Of a stretch of 64,000 nt of DNA, positions 15,969 to 25,539 are shown piece by piece. Where the stretch lies: assembly GCA_946480785.1 (NCBI GenBank), contig CAMLLD010000010.1:1-64000 (forward strand). Direction: 5' to 3'. Each line of letters opens with the position of its first letter. Position 1 is the stretch's first letter. Made by a program: the position numbers and the translations under genes. Source of the stretch: an uncultured Blastocatellia bacterium. GTDB taxonomy: Bacteria; Acidobacteriota; Blastocatellia; Pyrinomonadales; Pyrinomonadaceae. The notes beneath the pieces were generated by a model. That model did not search any database. It was not told the DNA's origin and saw only the letters and a list, made by a program, of their open reading frames with translations.

Positions 15969-17624
15969 ATGCAGTGTAAAAACAACCGGTGTCTGCTCCG
16001 AACGGCGGCCTGCGGTCTGGCCGCTTTTGTGTTTTGTCTGTTCGTCGTCGCCGGTACTGCTCCGACGGCTCACGCTTCGTCTGACAAGAAGGCGTACAGC
16101 AAAGGCTATCGCGCCGTGCGCAAAGGCGAGTATGGAGAAGCGGAAAAGATCTTTCGCGACCTGCTCGACAAAGACGGGCGCGACAACGAAGCGCGCTGCG
16201 GCTTGAGTTTCGCCCAACTGAAGCAACGAAATCTTCAGGCTGCTTACGACAACGCTGCGCGTGTGATTATGCTCGATCCTTTGTCAGCGCGCGGTCACGC
16301 GTTGCTCGGCGCAGCGATCCTCGGCGCCGGTGAGTTTCGTTTGTCGGTGGAAGAGTTTCGCACTGCGCTCGCGCTCAATGAGAACGAAGCGCTCGCGGTC
16401 GCGGGACTCGCGATGGTCGACTTCTACGAGAACCGTTTGCCGCTCGCGTTGCCGGCGTTGCGCAAAGCCGTGAACATGGATCCGGAAGAACCGGATTACG
16501 TTTTCAGTCTCGGCCAGGCGGCGGCGCGTAGTGAGAAGTACAAAGAAGCCGCCGACGCTTACGAGCGCTTCCTGATGATCGCGCCGAAGACCGACAACGA
16601 TCGCCGCGAGCGCATTCTCGGCCTGATCGAATTCCTGCGTTACCTCGGCCGTCAGGGCGCGCTTTACATTCCGAGCGGCGAAGTACGCACTTCGGTTTCT
16701 TTCGAAGCGACTGACAACCGGCCCATCCTGAAGGTACGCATCAACGGCGGCAAAGAGACGTTGAACTTCGTGCTCGACACAGGCTCGGGAATGTCGGTGA
16801 TCTCCGAGGAGACTGCGAAGCGTTTGGGCATCAGGCCGGTGGCGCGCGGCGGCGTCGCGCGCGCAGTCGGCGGCGGCGGCAGGTTTGAGATCGTTTACGG
16901 CTACGTCAACTCGATCGAAATCGGCGAGGCGAAGGTCGAGAACGTTCCGGTCTACATTCGAAAGTTCTTCGATACGAACATTCCGGTCGATGGTTATCTC
17001 GGTCTGTCGGTGGTCTCGAAGTTTTTGGCTTCGATCGATTACGGCGCGCGCCGCATCTCTCTGGTCCGGCAAAATCAAACCGATGCGGTTGAGCCGTGGA
17101 CGGTGGCGCGTCGTCCGGAAGGTATCCTGACGCTCGCGCCGATCGCGCCGAATAATGAAGGTACGTTCGAGGTGCCGTTACGCACGACGTCGAGCGGTTT
17201 TCTCAGTGGCGAAGTGACGCTCGAAGGTTTTGAGAAGACGATAAACTTCATCATCGACACGGCGGCGAGTATCACCGTGGTTTCCGAAAAGCTCTCGCAG
17301 GAAGAACAGCTCCTCGATCTGTTACAGCCGTCGAAGATGCGCGTGTTCGGCGCGGCGGGTGTGACGGAAGACGTGAAGCTTTTGCAGTTGCCGCGTTTGA
17401 GTCTGGGATTGACGAAGCTGGAAAAAATTAATGCCGCGGTGCTCGACATGGAACCCGTTAACGAAACCGCGGGCTTCACGCAGAGCGGCATTCTCGGCGG
17501 AAACTTCCTGCGCCACTTCCGCATCTATTTCGACTTCGCACGCGGCACGATGCGGCTGGAACCGCTGGGCCAGAAGCCAAACGCGGTCGAGACTATCAAT
17601 CAGGAAGTAGTAACAACTCCATGA
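15969..17624 (+). CDS. Secreted TPR protein with two retropepsin-like aspartic protease domains
   Basis: This 551-residue protein has a signal peptide (about 1-37, ending AHAS), four or five TPR-like repeats (about 40-220) and two retropepsin-like beta domains. The first has the catalytic signature VLDTGSGMSVIS (D270), the second IIDTAASITVVS (D430), in which Gly of DTG is replaced by Ala. Two half-sites in one chain could fold as an internal pseudo-dimer, as in pepsins, though here the domains resemble bacterial single-domain retropepsins. Both domains end in a GxLG motif (DGYLGLSVVSKF, GILGGNFLRHF). Substrate unknown; periplasmic location inferred. Confidence 0.88.
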   Translation: MQCKNNRCLLRTAACGLAAFVFCLFVVAGTAPTAHASSDKKAYSKGYRAVRKGEYGEAEKIFRDLLDKDGRDNEARCGLSFAQLKQRNLQAAYDNAARVIMLDPLSARGHALLGAAILGAGEFRLSVEEFRTALALNENEALAVAGLAMVDFYENRLPLALPALRKAVNMDPEEPDYVFSLGQAAARSEKYKEAADAYERFLMIAPKTDNDRRERILGLIEFLRYLGRQGALYIPSGEVRTSVSFEATDNRPILKVRINGGKETLNFVLDTGSGMSVISEETAKRLGIRPVARGGVARAVGGGGRFEIVYGYVNSIEIGEAKVENVPVYIRKFFDTNIPVDGYLGLSVVSKFLASIDYGARRISLVRQNQTDAVEPWTVARRPEGILTLAPIAPNNEGTFEVPLRTTSSGFLSGEVTLEGFEKTINFIIDTAASITVVSEKLSQEEQLLDLLQPSKMRVFGAAGVTEDVKLLQLPRLSLGLTKLEKINAAVLDMEPVNETAGFTQSGILGGNFLRHFRIYFDFARGTMRLEPLGQKPNAVETINQEVVTTP

Positions 17625-18097
17625 AGCAAGCCCTTTATCTCGAGACGTCCGTTATCGGCGCGTATCTCGACAACGGCGAACCGTTTCGCCGCGACTTGAC
17701 GATCAGATGGTGGGAACACGAGATGCCCGACTATCGCACGGTAATCTCGCCTTTGGTGACGTCGGAACTCGCGCGCGTGCAGGAGCCGCATCGCACGTCT
17801 TACTTAAAACTGATTCGCGATCTCGAGCAGGTTGATCTGACGGAAGAAGCTGCGATACTCGCCGAAGGTTACATATCGCGCGGCATCTTTCATCGTAAGT
17901 ACATCGCCGATGCGTTGCACGTAGCGATTGCATCGTTTCACAAGATCGATTATTTGGTAACGTGGAACTTCGGTCACCTGGCGAACGTGCGGCGCCAGGC
18001 GCGCATTAAGTTGTTCAATACCGCGGCCGGGTTTTACGTGCCGATGATCGTGACGCCGGAGTTTTTAGTTTCAGAAGCAACGGAGATAGTTAGTTAA
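17621..18097 (+). CDS. PIN-domain protein, probable type II toxin (VapC-like)
   Basis: This 158-residue protein has the PIN nuclease fold: an N-terminal acidic motif (LYLETSVIGAYL), a central Glu (TSELARV), and the C-terminal pair DALHVAIASFHKIDYLVTWN. The first acidic residue is Glu (LET) instead of the usual Asp, which is common in this subfamily. It overlaps the preceding gene by 4 bp (ATGA) and is followed after 3 bp by a small gene that resembles its antitoxin. It is probably a ribonuclease toxin; its RNA target is unknown. Confidence 0.85.
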   Translation: MKQALYLETSVIGAYLDNGEPFRRDLTIRWWEHEMPDYRTVISPLVTSELARVQEPHRTSYLKLIRDLEQVDLTEEAAILAEGYISRGIFHRKYIADALHVAIASFHKIDYLVTWNFGHLANVRRQARIKLFNTAAGFYVPMIVTPEFLVSEATEIVS

Positions 18098-18100
18098 GGA

Positions 18101-18328
18101 ATGTATCGTCGCCCAAGATTTCTGGAAGTGCTGCACTCGATTCGTGAAGAGATGTCGCGCGAAGCTGACTACGACGTCGACTTGTTCACCGAGATGGTCC
18201 GGTCGGGTAATCAACCGTCTCATGGACCACAACGCGTGATCCGCGGCTTCCGCACCCGCGCGCCGCGGGCGGAGCAAACGAACGGCAAGTCGACGAAACA
18301 TAGACAACGCAAGCGTAGCGCGCAATAA
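18101..18328 (+). CDS. Small protein, probable antitoxin of the upstream PIN toxin
   Basis: The protein has 75 residues. The N-terminal part (RFLEVLHSIREEMSREADYD, then VDLFTEMV) is a helical module that I know from small genes placed just downstream of PIN toxins, where the order toxin-antitoxin is reversed from the usual. The C-terminal half is basic and disordered (NGKSTKHRQRKRSAQ). Spacing of 3 bp from the toxin gene suggests coupling. No DNA-binding domain is evident, so how the pair is regulated is unclear. The antitoxin role is inferred from position and pattern. Confidence 0.65.
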   Translation: MYRRPRFLEVLHSIREEMSREADYDVDLFTEMVRSGNQPSHGPQRVIRGFRTRAPRAEQTNGKSTKHRQRKRSAQ

Positions 18329-18357
18329 TGCAGTCACCCGCGGTTTACTGATCACGT

Positions 18358-19143
18358 ATGAATCCTACTTTCGAAACGATCGGTCTCGAGGTTTCAACAG
18401 AGAAGGCTTTCAATTACCTGGCCGAACGAGCAGGTGACCAGGGCGAGCCAACGCAACTCAGCCGGCGCGGCGCTGTGCTGCATGGCCGTTGTTGGAAACT
18501 GGGAGAAGGTCTCGAAGTCTGGACCGTGCTCTACGAGTCGAACACCGGCGAGTTGTTCTACGCCGACTGCCGTCCCGGTTTTCGCGCGCGCTACATTCAG
18601 ACGATCGCGCCGTGGGCGTTGACGGAGTACGACGAAGAAGGCGAAGCGGTGATTCACGGTTACCGCGAAGGCACGGACTGCGAAGTGCTCTTTGAGTTGC
18701 AGAATTTGACTGAAGTTGCGCCAACCGGCTTCGGCGCGCACGAGTTGCACATCGGTCTATGTGGTCTCGCCTATCGCGCTCACGTGCGCAGCAGCAAAGC
18801 GAAGACGCGCTGGATGCCGCTCGAAAAAGCCGCGCCCGCGCGCGCCGCACACGAGAACGACTGGAGCCTCTGTGGCCGCGTCATCGCTTTCAAACCTTTG
18901 CGCAATCCGCTTTCGGGCGGCGAGCTGTTTTGGATTCACCTGGATCTCGAACGCATCAAGCTCGAAGTGCTGGTGAACCGGCGCGCGCTGCGCGGCGAGC
19001 TGGCGGTCGGCGCGAGTTTGGAAGCCGAGGTTTGGTTGCAGGGCCACGTGCTCGACGAACACGCTCTGCGTTCGCGTTACGAAGGCGTGGACCATGCTTA
19101 CAGCCGCGCGAGTTTCTGGTCGTCACTCAGACGAAGGAATTAA
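18358..19143 (+). CDS. Hypothetical protein, 261 aa
   Basis: I do not recognise this protein. It is soluble, without signal peptide, acidic and aromatic. The N-terminal half (FETIGLEVSTEKAFNYLAER; GRCWKLGEGLEVWTVLYE) suggests a mixed alpha/beta domain. The C-terminal half (LCGRVIAFKPLRNPLSGGEL; LNG-like GASLEAEVWLQGHVL) resembles an OB- or beta-barrel-type binding domain. It sits between a toxin pair and a lytic transglycosylase on the same strand. Codon usage matches its neighbours, so it appears to be native. Confidence 0.7.
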   Translation: MNPTFETIGLEVSTEKAFNYLAERAGDQGEPTQLSRRGAVLHGRCWKLGEGLEVWTVLYESNTGELFYADCRPGFRARYIQTIAPWALTEYDEEGEAVIHGYREGTDCEVLFELQNLTEVAPTGFGAHELHIGLCGLAYRAHVRSSKAKTRWMPLEKAAPARAAHENDWSLCGRVIAFKPLRNPLSGGELFWIHLDLERIKLEVLVNRRALRGELAVGASLEAEVWLQGHVLDEHALRSRYEGVDHAYSRASFWSSLRRRN

Positions 19144-19168
19144 CGACCCTGACTTCCCCCCGAACTGG

Positions 19169-19741
19169 ATGAAACGAGTTCTTGTCGCGGTTTTCGTAGT
19201 CCTCACACTGATCGTCGCCGCATATTTCTTCAATCAGTACTGGACGCATCGCTTTGACGCGCTCATCGCGCGCCAGGCGGCGATCTATCGCGTCGATCCC
19301 GATCTCGTCTGGAGCATTGTGTACGAAGAGACTTACTTCAGCCCGTGGAAGAACGGCGCTGCCGGCGAGATCGGCCTGATGCAGGTGATGCCGGCGGTCG
19401 GGCGCGAGTGGGCCGCCGAGACCGGCATGCGCGAGCTCGAACGGCAGATGGCGAGCGACCCGCAAACGTTGCTGCGCGATCCGGAACGCAACATTCAGAT
19501 TGGTTGCTGGTATCTGGAAAAGATCTCCGAGCAGTTTCAGGATGTGCCTGATGCGGAGACGCGCATGGTCGCGGGTTACAATGCGGGACCGAGCCGCGCG
19601 GTTGAATGGAGTCGCGTTCCCGACGGCACGCCGCCGCAGAGTGGCGCGCAGTTCATCCAGCGCATCGACATTCCCTCGACGAAAGCGTACGTGATCTCAA
19701 TCATGGAGCGTTATCGCCAGGTAAAGAACGCGAAGAGATGA
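19169..19741 (+). CDS. Lytic transglycosylase (SLT domain), membrane-anchored
   Basis: This 190-residue enzyme should cleave the glycan strands of peptidoglycan. An N-terminal membrane segment (VLVAVFVVLTLIVAAYFF) is followed by an SLT domain with YEETYFSPWKNGAAGEIGLM, in which E54 aligns with the catalytic Glu of the family's ES motif. VAGYNAGPSRAVEW and the C-terminal YVISIMERY block are also typical. I chose ATG 19169, because it places the membrane segment at the N-terminus; the frame is open back to 19094, inside the previous gene. The stop overlaps the next start by 4 bp (ATGA). Confidence 0.92.
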   Translation: MKRVLVAVFVVLTLIVAAYFFNQYWTHRFDALIARQAAIYRVDPDLVWSIVYEETYFSPWKNGAAGEIGLMQVMPAVGREWAAETGMRELERQMASDPQTLLRDPERNIQIGCWYLEKISEQFQDVPDAETRMVAGYNAGPSRAVEWSRVPDGTPPQSGAQFIQRIDIPSTKAYVISIMERYRQVKNAKR

Positions 19742-21054
19742 CGACGATCTATTCGGCGCGTTGGGTGCTGCCCGTTTCGTCGGCGCCGATCGAGCACGGC
19801 GCGGTGGCGATCGATGGGCCATTGATCGTCGGCGTTGGTCCTTTTGCTGAGATCACGTCGCGGTTTCCTGAAGCGCGCGTCGAGAGTTTTGGCGAGTCCG
19901 CAATCCTACCCGGTTTTGTAAACACACACACTCATCTCGAACTCACCGCGTTGCGCGGTTATCTCGAAAACGAAGAGAGTGATTTTTTTGCGTGGCTGCG
20001 CAAGCTGACGCTCGCGCGTCTCGAACGCATGACGCCGGAGGATATTCGCGACTCTGCAATGTGGGGGGCGTGTGAAGCAGTGCGGGCGGGAATTACGTGT
20101 GTGGGTGATGCGAGTGACTCGGCGGTGATGAGTATGCTTGCGTTGCGTGAGGTTGGATTGCGGGGCGTGGTGTTTCAGGAGTCGTTTGGACCAGATCCGC
20201 GATTGGTTGATGAAAACTTTGGGAAGTTGCAGGCGAAGGTTGCGGAGCTGCGCGAGATCGAGAGTGAGCTGGTGCGCGTTGGTGTTTCGCCGCACGCGCC
20301 GTACACGGTTTGCCGGCCGCAGTTGGAGTTGATTGCGGAGTTTGCGATTAGTGAACGGTTACCGCTGATGATGCACGCAGCGGAGTCGGCGGCGGAGGAG
20401 TTGTTCTTGCGCGAAGGTGTGGGGATTTTTGCGGAGGGGCTGGCGAAGCGTGGGATTGAGTGGACGCCGCCGCGCGTCTCGACGATTCAGTATTTAAAGC
20501 AGTGTGGAATTTTAGAGACGCAGCCGCTGCTGGCGCATTGCATTCGCGTTGATGATAGCGACATTGAAATCTTGCGTGAGACTGGGGCGAAGGTAGCGCA
20601 CTGTCCGAAGTCGAATGCGAAGTTGGGACATGGGCGTGCGCCGTTTGCGAAGTTCCTCTCGAACGGAATCATCACCGGACTCGGAAGTGATTCGGTCGCG
20701 AGCAACAACACCTGCGATCTTCTCGAAGAAGCGCGCTTCGCGGTTTTATTGGCGCGAAACGCTAGCAGTTTTGAAAATCCCCTCCTTACGGCCTCACAAA
20801 TGCTGGCCACGGCAACAATGGGCGGGGTTTTAGCGGAAGGTTACCAAGCCGATCTGGTCGTCGTGGGACTCGATGGTACGCATCAGTTGCCGGTTTACGA
20901 TCCGACGACGACGCTGATCTTCGCCTCGTCCGGCCGTGATGTGCTGCTAACAATAATCGCCGGCCGCGAAGTGTATCGCGACCGGCGAGTTTTGACCGTT
21001 GATGAAGATCGGTTGAAGGTCCGAATCAACGAGATCGCACGGAAGTTGAGCTGA
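19738..21054 (+). CDS. Amidohydrolase, MtaD / aminofutalosine-deaminase-like
   Basis: This 438-residue metal-dependent deaminase has the amidohydrolase motifs in order: NTHTHLELTAL (metal ligands), VGVSPHAPYTV, MMHAAES, LAHCIRV, CPKSNAKLGHG and GLGSDSVASNNTCDLLEE. This pattern fits the S-adenosylhomocysteine / methylthioadenosine / aminofutalosine deaminase group. Which substrate applies cannot be decided without neighbours from the futalosine pathway, and none are present. Translation is coupled to the lytic transglycosylase by the ATGA overlap at 19738-19741; there is no obvious functional link. Confidence 0.9.
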   Translation: MTTIYSARWVLPVSSAPIEHGAVAIDGPLIVGVGPFAEITSRFPEARVESFGESAILPGFVNTHTHLELTALRGYLENEESDFFAWLRKLTLARLERMTPEDIRDSAMWGACEAVRAGITCVGDASDSAVMSMLALREVGLRGVVFQESFGPDPRLVDENFGKLQAKVAELREIESELVRVGVSPHAPYTVCRPQLELIAEFAISERLPLMMHAAESAAEELFLREGVGIFAEGLAKRGIEWTPPRVSTIQYLKQCGILETQPLLAHCIRVDDSDIEILRETGAKVAHCPKSNAKLGHGRAPFAKFLSNGIITGLGSDSVASNNTCDLLEEARFAVLLARNASSFENPLLTASQMLATATMGGVLAEGYQADLVVVGLDGTHQLPVYDPTTTLIFASSGRDVLLTIIAGREVYRDRRVLTVDEDRLKVRINEIARKLS

Positions 21055-21059
21055 AGCAA

Positions 21060-22418
21060 CTAAACTGACGCGGCGATCGCTTCGTCGAAGATCTCCAACG
21101 CAACGTCAACATTCTCTTTCGTCAGGATCAACGGCGGCGACCAGCGGATCGTGTTCGGCCCGGCGCCAAGAATGATCAAGCCACGCCCGTAGCACGCATA
21201 CTCAATCCGATCGCGCAACTCCGGCGCCGGCTTCAGCGTCGTCTTGTTCTCAACAAACTCGACGCCCAGCATCATCCCAAACCCGCGCACGTCGCCGATG
21301 CACTCGTGCTTCTGCATCAACCGCTCGAGCCCCGCTTTCAAATAAGCGCCGACTTCCGCCGCGTTCTGGACCAACCCACCTTCCAGCAACTCGATCGTCT
21401 TCAACGCCGAGGCAATACAAACCGGATTTCCACCAAACGTCGACGCATGCGCGCCGGGCTTCCAATTCATCAACTCGGCACGCGCCACACACGCGCCGAT
21501 CGGCAGACCCGATCCGATGCCCTTCGCGATCGTGATGATGTCGGGCTTCACGCCGTAATGCTCGGACGCGAACATCTTCCCGGTGCGGCCCATCCCCGAC
21601 TGCACTTCATCGATAATCAACAGAATCCCGTGCTGGTCGCAGATGCGCCGCAGTCCCTGAAGAAAACCCCGCGGCGCCGGCACGTAACCGCCTTCGCCTT
21701 GCACTGCTTCGACGACAATCGCCGCCACCTCTTCCGGCGGCGTGGTCGTCTTGAACAGACGCTCCTCGATCCAGTTCAACGCGCCCTGACCCGCGCCGCC
21801 GTCGCCACAATCAGCCGCGTTGAACGGATTGCGAAACTCGTTCGGATAAGGCACGTGGACCACGTCGAGCGCCTGGCGCTTGAAACCTTTGCGCTGCGCT
21901 GCCTTCGATGAAGTCAGCGAAAGCGAACCCAGCGTGCGGCCGTGAAAACTGTTGAAGAACGCAATGAACTTCTCGCGGCCGGTCGCGTGCATCGCGAGCT
22001 TCAAAGCAGTCTCGACTGCTTCGGTGCCGCTGTTGGCGAAGTGCGTTCGCGTCGGCGACTGCACCGGCACGATCGCGTCGAGTTTTTCCGCGAGCTGCGG
22101 CATGTGGCGGTAGTAAAAATCGGTGCCGCACATGTGAATCAGTTCGGCCGCCTGCTGCTGAATCGCCTGGACCACTTCCGGATGACAGTGGCCGGTGGCA
22201 CAAACAGCAACCCCCGCGTTGCAATCCAAAAACACGTTGCCGTCTACGTCTTCGATCCAAACGCCGCTGCCACGTTGGGCGACGAGTTTGTAGTCGGGAC
22301 GCGGATAAGACGGCGTCACGAATTTCGCGTCTGCTTCTATGATCTTCTGCGCTTTGGGACCGGGCAGGGCGGTCTTGATTTCGGGTCTGCGTGGTGGTGC
22401 GATTACGCCCGTCGACAT
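21060..22418 (-). CDS. Class III PLP-dependent aminotransferase (acetylornithine/GABA aminotransferase family)
   Basis: The 452-residue enzyme transfers an omega-amino group using PLP. Class III motifs: CNAGVAVCATGHCHPEVV, HFANSGTEAVETALKLA, FNSFHGRTLGSLSLT, LLIIDEVQSGMGRTG and the PLP lysine in ITIAKGIGSGLPIGA. The overall pattern resembles the 'acetylornithine aminotransferase family' group found widely in Acidobacteriota, which may act on GABA, lysine or ornithine. The start is ATG 22418, with AAGGAG eight to nine bases upstream; the longer frame to 22541 lacks conservation. It is convergent with the amidohydrolase gene (5 bp gap). Confidence 0.92.
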   Translation of the reverse strand: MSTGVIAPPRRPEIKTALPGPKAQKIIEADAKFVTPSYPRPDYKLVAQRGSGVWIEDVDGNVFLDCNAGVAVCATGHCHPEVVQAIQQQAAELIHMCGTDFYYRHMPQLAEKLDAIVPVQSPTRTHFANSGTEAVETALKLAMHATGREKFIAFFNSFHGRTLGSLSLTSSKAAQRKGFKRQALDVVHVPYPNEFRNPFNAADCGDGGAGQGALNWIEERLFKTTTPPEEVAAIVVEAVQGEGGYVPAPRGFLQGLRRICDQHGILLIIDEVQSGMGRTGKMFASEHYGVKPDIITIAKGIGSGLPIGACVARAELMNWKPGAHASTFGGNPVCIASALKTIELLEGGLVQNAAEVGAYLKAGLERLMQKHECIGDVRGFGMMLGVEFVENKTTLKPAPELRDRIEYACYGRGLIILGAGPNTIRWSPPLILTKENVDVALEIFDEAIAASV

Positions 22419-22670
22419 GTTCTTTTCTCCTTGTTCAAAACGATAGGGCCGGTCGAAAACCAACGGGTTTTCCGACGTTATATCGGTGCTGATTTGAAGA
22501 CAGTGACGATTAGTCGGCGAAGAGATTCGCGCGCGACTCAAGTGGGCGATAATGCAATGGTTGGGGGTTACTCACGCGGCGATTCTAGCAGCCGCCGATT
22601 GCAACGGACAAGGCCGCGTTGCTAAAGTATGCCTTCAAATCCAAAGCCTGCCTGCGGGAGTTAAAAAGAC

Positions 22671-24848
22671 ATGAAGATCCGCTTGAAACACAGCCTGCTT
22701 ACGTTTGCGTTCTTTGCCTTCGTGCTTTCGTTAGCGGCGCTTGCGCCGTTGCTGACGCGCGCCGACGACACGAAGAACACGAAGAGCAAAATCGCGTATC
22801 CCGAAACGAAGAAGGTCGATGTTGTCGACGATTACTTCGGCACCAAGGTGCCCGATCCGTATCGCTGGCTCGAGGACGAAACTTCGCCCGAGACGAAAGC
22901 CTGGGTCGACCAGCAGAACCAGCTCACCTTCAGCTATCTCGACAAGATTCCGTATCGCGAGAAACTCAAGGCGCGGTTGACCGAGCTCTACAACTATCCG
23001 CGCATCTCCGCGCCGTTTCGCCGTGGTGACACTTACTTCTTCACCAAGAACGACGGCCTGCAGAACCAGAGCGTCTTCTACATTCAGAAAGGCGTGAACG
23101 GTACGCCGGAAGTCTTTCTCGATCCGAACAAGTTCTCGACCGACGGCACGTCGGTGTTGAGCGCATTCTCGCTTTCGAAGGACGGCAAGTATCTCGCTTA
23201 CGGCATCTCGCAGGGCGGTTCTGACTGGGTCACGTTGAGCGTGATGGAAGTCGCATCGCGCAACAAGCTCAGCGACGAGGTCAAGTGGATCAAGGCCGGC
23301 GGCGTTTCCTGGCAGGGCGACGGTTTTTACTACAGCCGTTATCCCGAGCCGGAAAAGGGCAGGGAACTGACGACGAAGAACGAGTTTCACACCGTCTACT
23401 TCCACAAGGTCGGCACGCCGCAATCCGAAGACGTGCTGATTTATGAAGACAAGGACCATCCGCAGCGTTTTCACAACGTCGACACCACCGAAGACGAACG
23501 CTTCGCCCTGCTGTCGATCTCGGAACGCGGCAAGGGCAAGAAAGGCAACTCCGTTTTTTATAAAGACCTTTCGAAGGACCAGTCGAAGTTTATGCCGATC
23601 GTCGGCGAGATCGGCGACGATACTTACAGCGTCATCGACAACGTCGGCGACAAATTGTTGGTGCGCACGAATCACAACGCGCCGAACGGACGCGTAGTGC
23701 TCGTCGATCCACAAAACCCTGACGAGAAGAATTGGAAAGACGTGCTGCCGGAAAGAACCGAGCCGTTGCAGAGCGTCGGCACCGGGGGCGGCAAACTCTT
23801 CGCTTCGTGGCGCAAGGACGTGGCGACGCGTGCTTACGTGTTCGCGCTCGACGGCAAGTTGGAAAACGAGATCGTGTTGCCGGGCCTCGGCTCAGCCGGC
23901 GGCTTTGGTGGCCTGAACGACGACAAGTATGTGTTCTACAGCTTCACGTCGTTCAACTTTCCGCCGACGATTTACAAGTACGACATCGCGACGAAAAAAT
24001 CGTCGGTGTTTCGCACGGTGGAGATTCCCGGCTTTAAACCCGAGAACTACGAAACGAAGCAGGTTTTCTACAACAGCAAAGACGGCACGCGCGTGCCGCT
24101 GTTTCTCGTGTACAAGAAAGGCCTCAAGCTCGACGGCAATAACCCGACGCTGCTTTACGGCTACGGCGGTTTCAACGTCGTGACGTCGCCGTCGTTCAGT
24201 TCGCTGCGTCTGGCGCTGCTCGAGCAGGGCGTGGTCTACGCATCCGCGAATATGCGCGGGGGCGGTGAGTACGGCGAGAAGTGGCACGAAGCCGGCACGA
24301 AGCTGAAGAAACAGAACGTGTTCGACGACTTCATCGCTGCGGCCGAGTGGCTGATCGCGAACAAGTACACGTCGCCGAACAAACTCGCGATTCAGGGCGC
24401 TTCGAACGGCGGCCTGTTGGTCGGCGCCGTTTCGAATCAACGTCCGGAGCTGTTCCGCGCCGTGATCGAACAAGCGGGTGTGATGGACATGCTGCGCTTC
24501 CAGAAGTTCACGATCGGTTGGAACTGGATCGCGGACTACGGTTCGAGCGAAGCGAACGAAGCGGAGTTCAAAGCGCTGTATGCTTACTCGCCGATTCACA
24601 ACGTGAAGCCCGGCACGAAGTATCCGGCGACGCTGATCACGACCGCCGATCACGACGACCGCGTTGTGCCCGCGCACAACTACAAATACGCGGCGGCGTT
24701 GCAGGCGGCGCAGGGCGGCGACAATCCGATCCTGATCCGCATCGACACCAACTCCGCGCACGGCGCGAGCAGCACGACCAAGTCGATCGAGCAGCAGCGC
24801 GATATTTTTGCGTTTCTGTTTGAGAACTTAGGCGTGGATTACAAGTAG
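22671..24848 (+). CDS. Prolyl oligopeptidase (peptidase S9A), secreted
   Basis: This 725-residue serine peptidase cuts short peptides after proline. A signal peptide (about 1-32) precedes the family's N-terminal block DPYRWLEDETSPETKAWVDQ (about residue 60), a seven-bladed propeller (about 100-430) and the alpha/beta-hydrolase domain. Visible catalytic residues are S578 in GASNGGLLVG, Asp in TTADHDDRVVPAHNYK and His in NSAHGAS. Start 22671 is preceded by GGGAG. It ends one base before the convergent gene at 24850. Confidence 0.96.
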   Translation: MKIRLKHSLLTFAFFAFVLSLAALAPLLTRADDTKNTKSKIAYPETKKVDVVDDYFGTKVPDPYRWLEDETSPETKAWVDQQNQLTFSYLDKIPYREKLKARLTELYNYPRISAPFRRGDTYFFTKNDGLQNQSVFYIQKGVNGTPEVFLDPNKFSTDGTSVLSAFSLSKDGKYLAYGISQGGSDWVTLSVMEVASRNKLSDEVKWIKAGGVSWQGDGFYYSRYPEPEKGRELTTKNEFHTVYFHKVGTPQSEDVLIYEDKDHPQRFHNVDTTEDERFALLSISERGKGKKGNSVFYKDLSKDQSKFMPIVGEIGDDTYSVIDNVGDKLLVRTNHNAPNGRVVLVDPQNPDEKNWKDVLPERTEPLQSVGTGGGKLFASWRKDVATRAYVFALDGKLENEIVLPGLGSAGGFGGLNDDKYVFYSFTSFNFPPTIYKYDIATKKSSVFRTVEIPGFKPENYETKQVFYNSKDGTRVPLFLVYKKGLKLDGNNPTLLYGYGGFNVVTSPSFSSLRLALLEQGVVYASANMRGGGEYGEKWHEAGTKLKKQNVFDDFIAAAEWLIANKYTSPNKLAIQGASNGGLLVGAVSNQRPELFRAVIEQAGVMDMLRFQKFTIGWNWIADYGSSEANEAEFKALYAYSPIHNVKPGTKYPATLITTADHDDRVVPAHNYKYAAALQAAQGGDNPILIRIDTNSAHGASSTTKSIEQQRDIFAFLFENLGVDYK

Positions 24849-24849
24849 A

Positions 24850-25506
24850 TTAGAAGGCGACGCACTTGCCGTTGCCCATCTTATCGGTAAAGTCGGAAGG
24901 GATGAGCACTGACCATCCCTTCCGCTTCCAAATCGATCCGTCAGCGTATTCGATCCGGTTGATGACGACCTTACCGTCTTTGGGCTGACCGGTTTTGGCG
25001 TCCGCCTGGACCACCTTTATCGGGTTGTAAGGGCTCACCAGCTCAAACGTCTTGCTTTCCTTCGGCTTCGCTTTCATCGTGCAGACGTATTGCCGCAGAT
25101 CGTAATTTACCGTCTCGCTCGAAGGCTGATACTCCCACACAATGCTCTTGATGACGCTGGTCCCGACGTTCTTCACTTCGAGGTGCAGCAGATACTGGTC
25201 CTGCCGGCGTTGGTTTCCCTGTTGCGCGGCCGCCTGAGTATTAGCCATATCCGCGCGGCGCTCATTCATGTCTCTTCGGTTTTTGAGCTCTTGCGGCTCG
25301 TTAGCGCGCTGCGCTGGTGTAATACCGACGGGTTCGTTCATCGTTGGCCCAGGATCGAGCGGGCTGTGAATGAGATCGTTATTGGCGCGGATCGTGTCCC
25401 ACGTAAATTTCTGCACGACCATGTCGGCTTCTTCGCGCTGAATGACAACTGGTCCCTGTTGGACCTGGAAGAGTGTGACTAATGTGGCAAGGAGAATTAG
25501 TCTCAT
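24850..25506 (-). CDS. Secreted hypothetical protein, 218 aa
   Basis: I do not recognise a named family. A short hydrophobic N-terminus (MRLILLATLVTLFQ) suggests export. The middle is Gln/Asn/Arg-rich and probably coiled (QELKNRRDMNERRADMANTQ). The C-terminal half (about 105-218) looks like a beta-sandwich: LHLEVKNVGTSVIKSIVWEY is typical of proteins that describe additive or 'conserved' Ig-like folds. A single pair of cysteines (YVCTM and NGKCVAF) could form a disulfide. It is convergent with the peptidase gene, with one base between the stops. Confidence 0.7.
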   Translation of the reverse strand: MRLILLATLVTLFQVQQGPVVIQREEADMVVQKFTWDTIRANNDLIHSPLDPGPTMNEPVGITPAQRANEPQELKNRRDMNERRADMANTQAAAQQGNQRRQDQYLLHLEVKNVGTSVIKSIVWEYQPSSETVNYDLRQYVCTMKAKPKESKTFELVSPYNPIKVVQADAKTGQPKDGKVVINRIEYADGSIWKRKGWSVLIPSDFTDKMGNGKCVAF

Positions 25507-25539
25507 GGGTGCGACTATCTGACGTTTAGCGACTGACTG

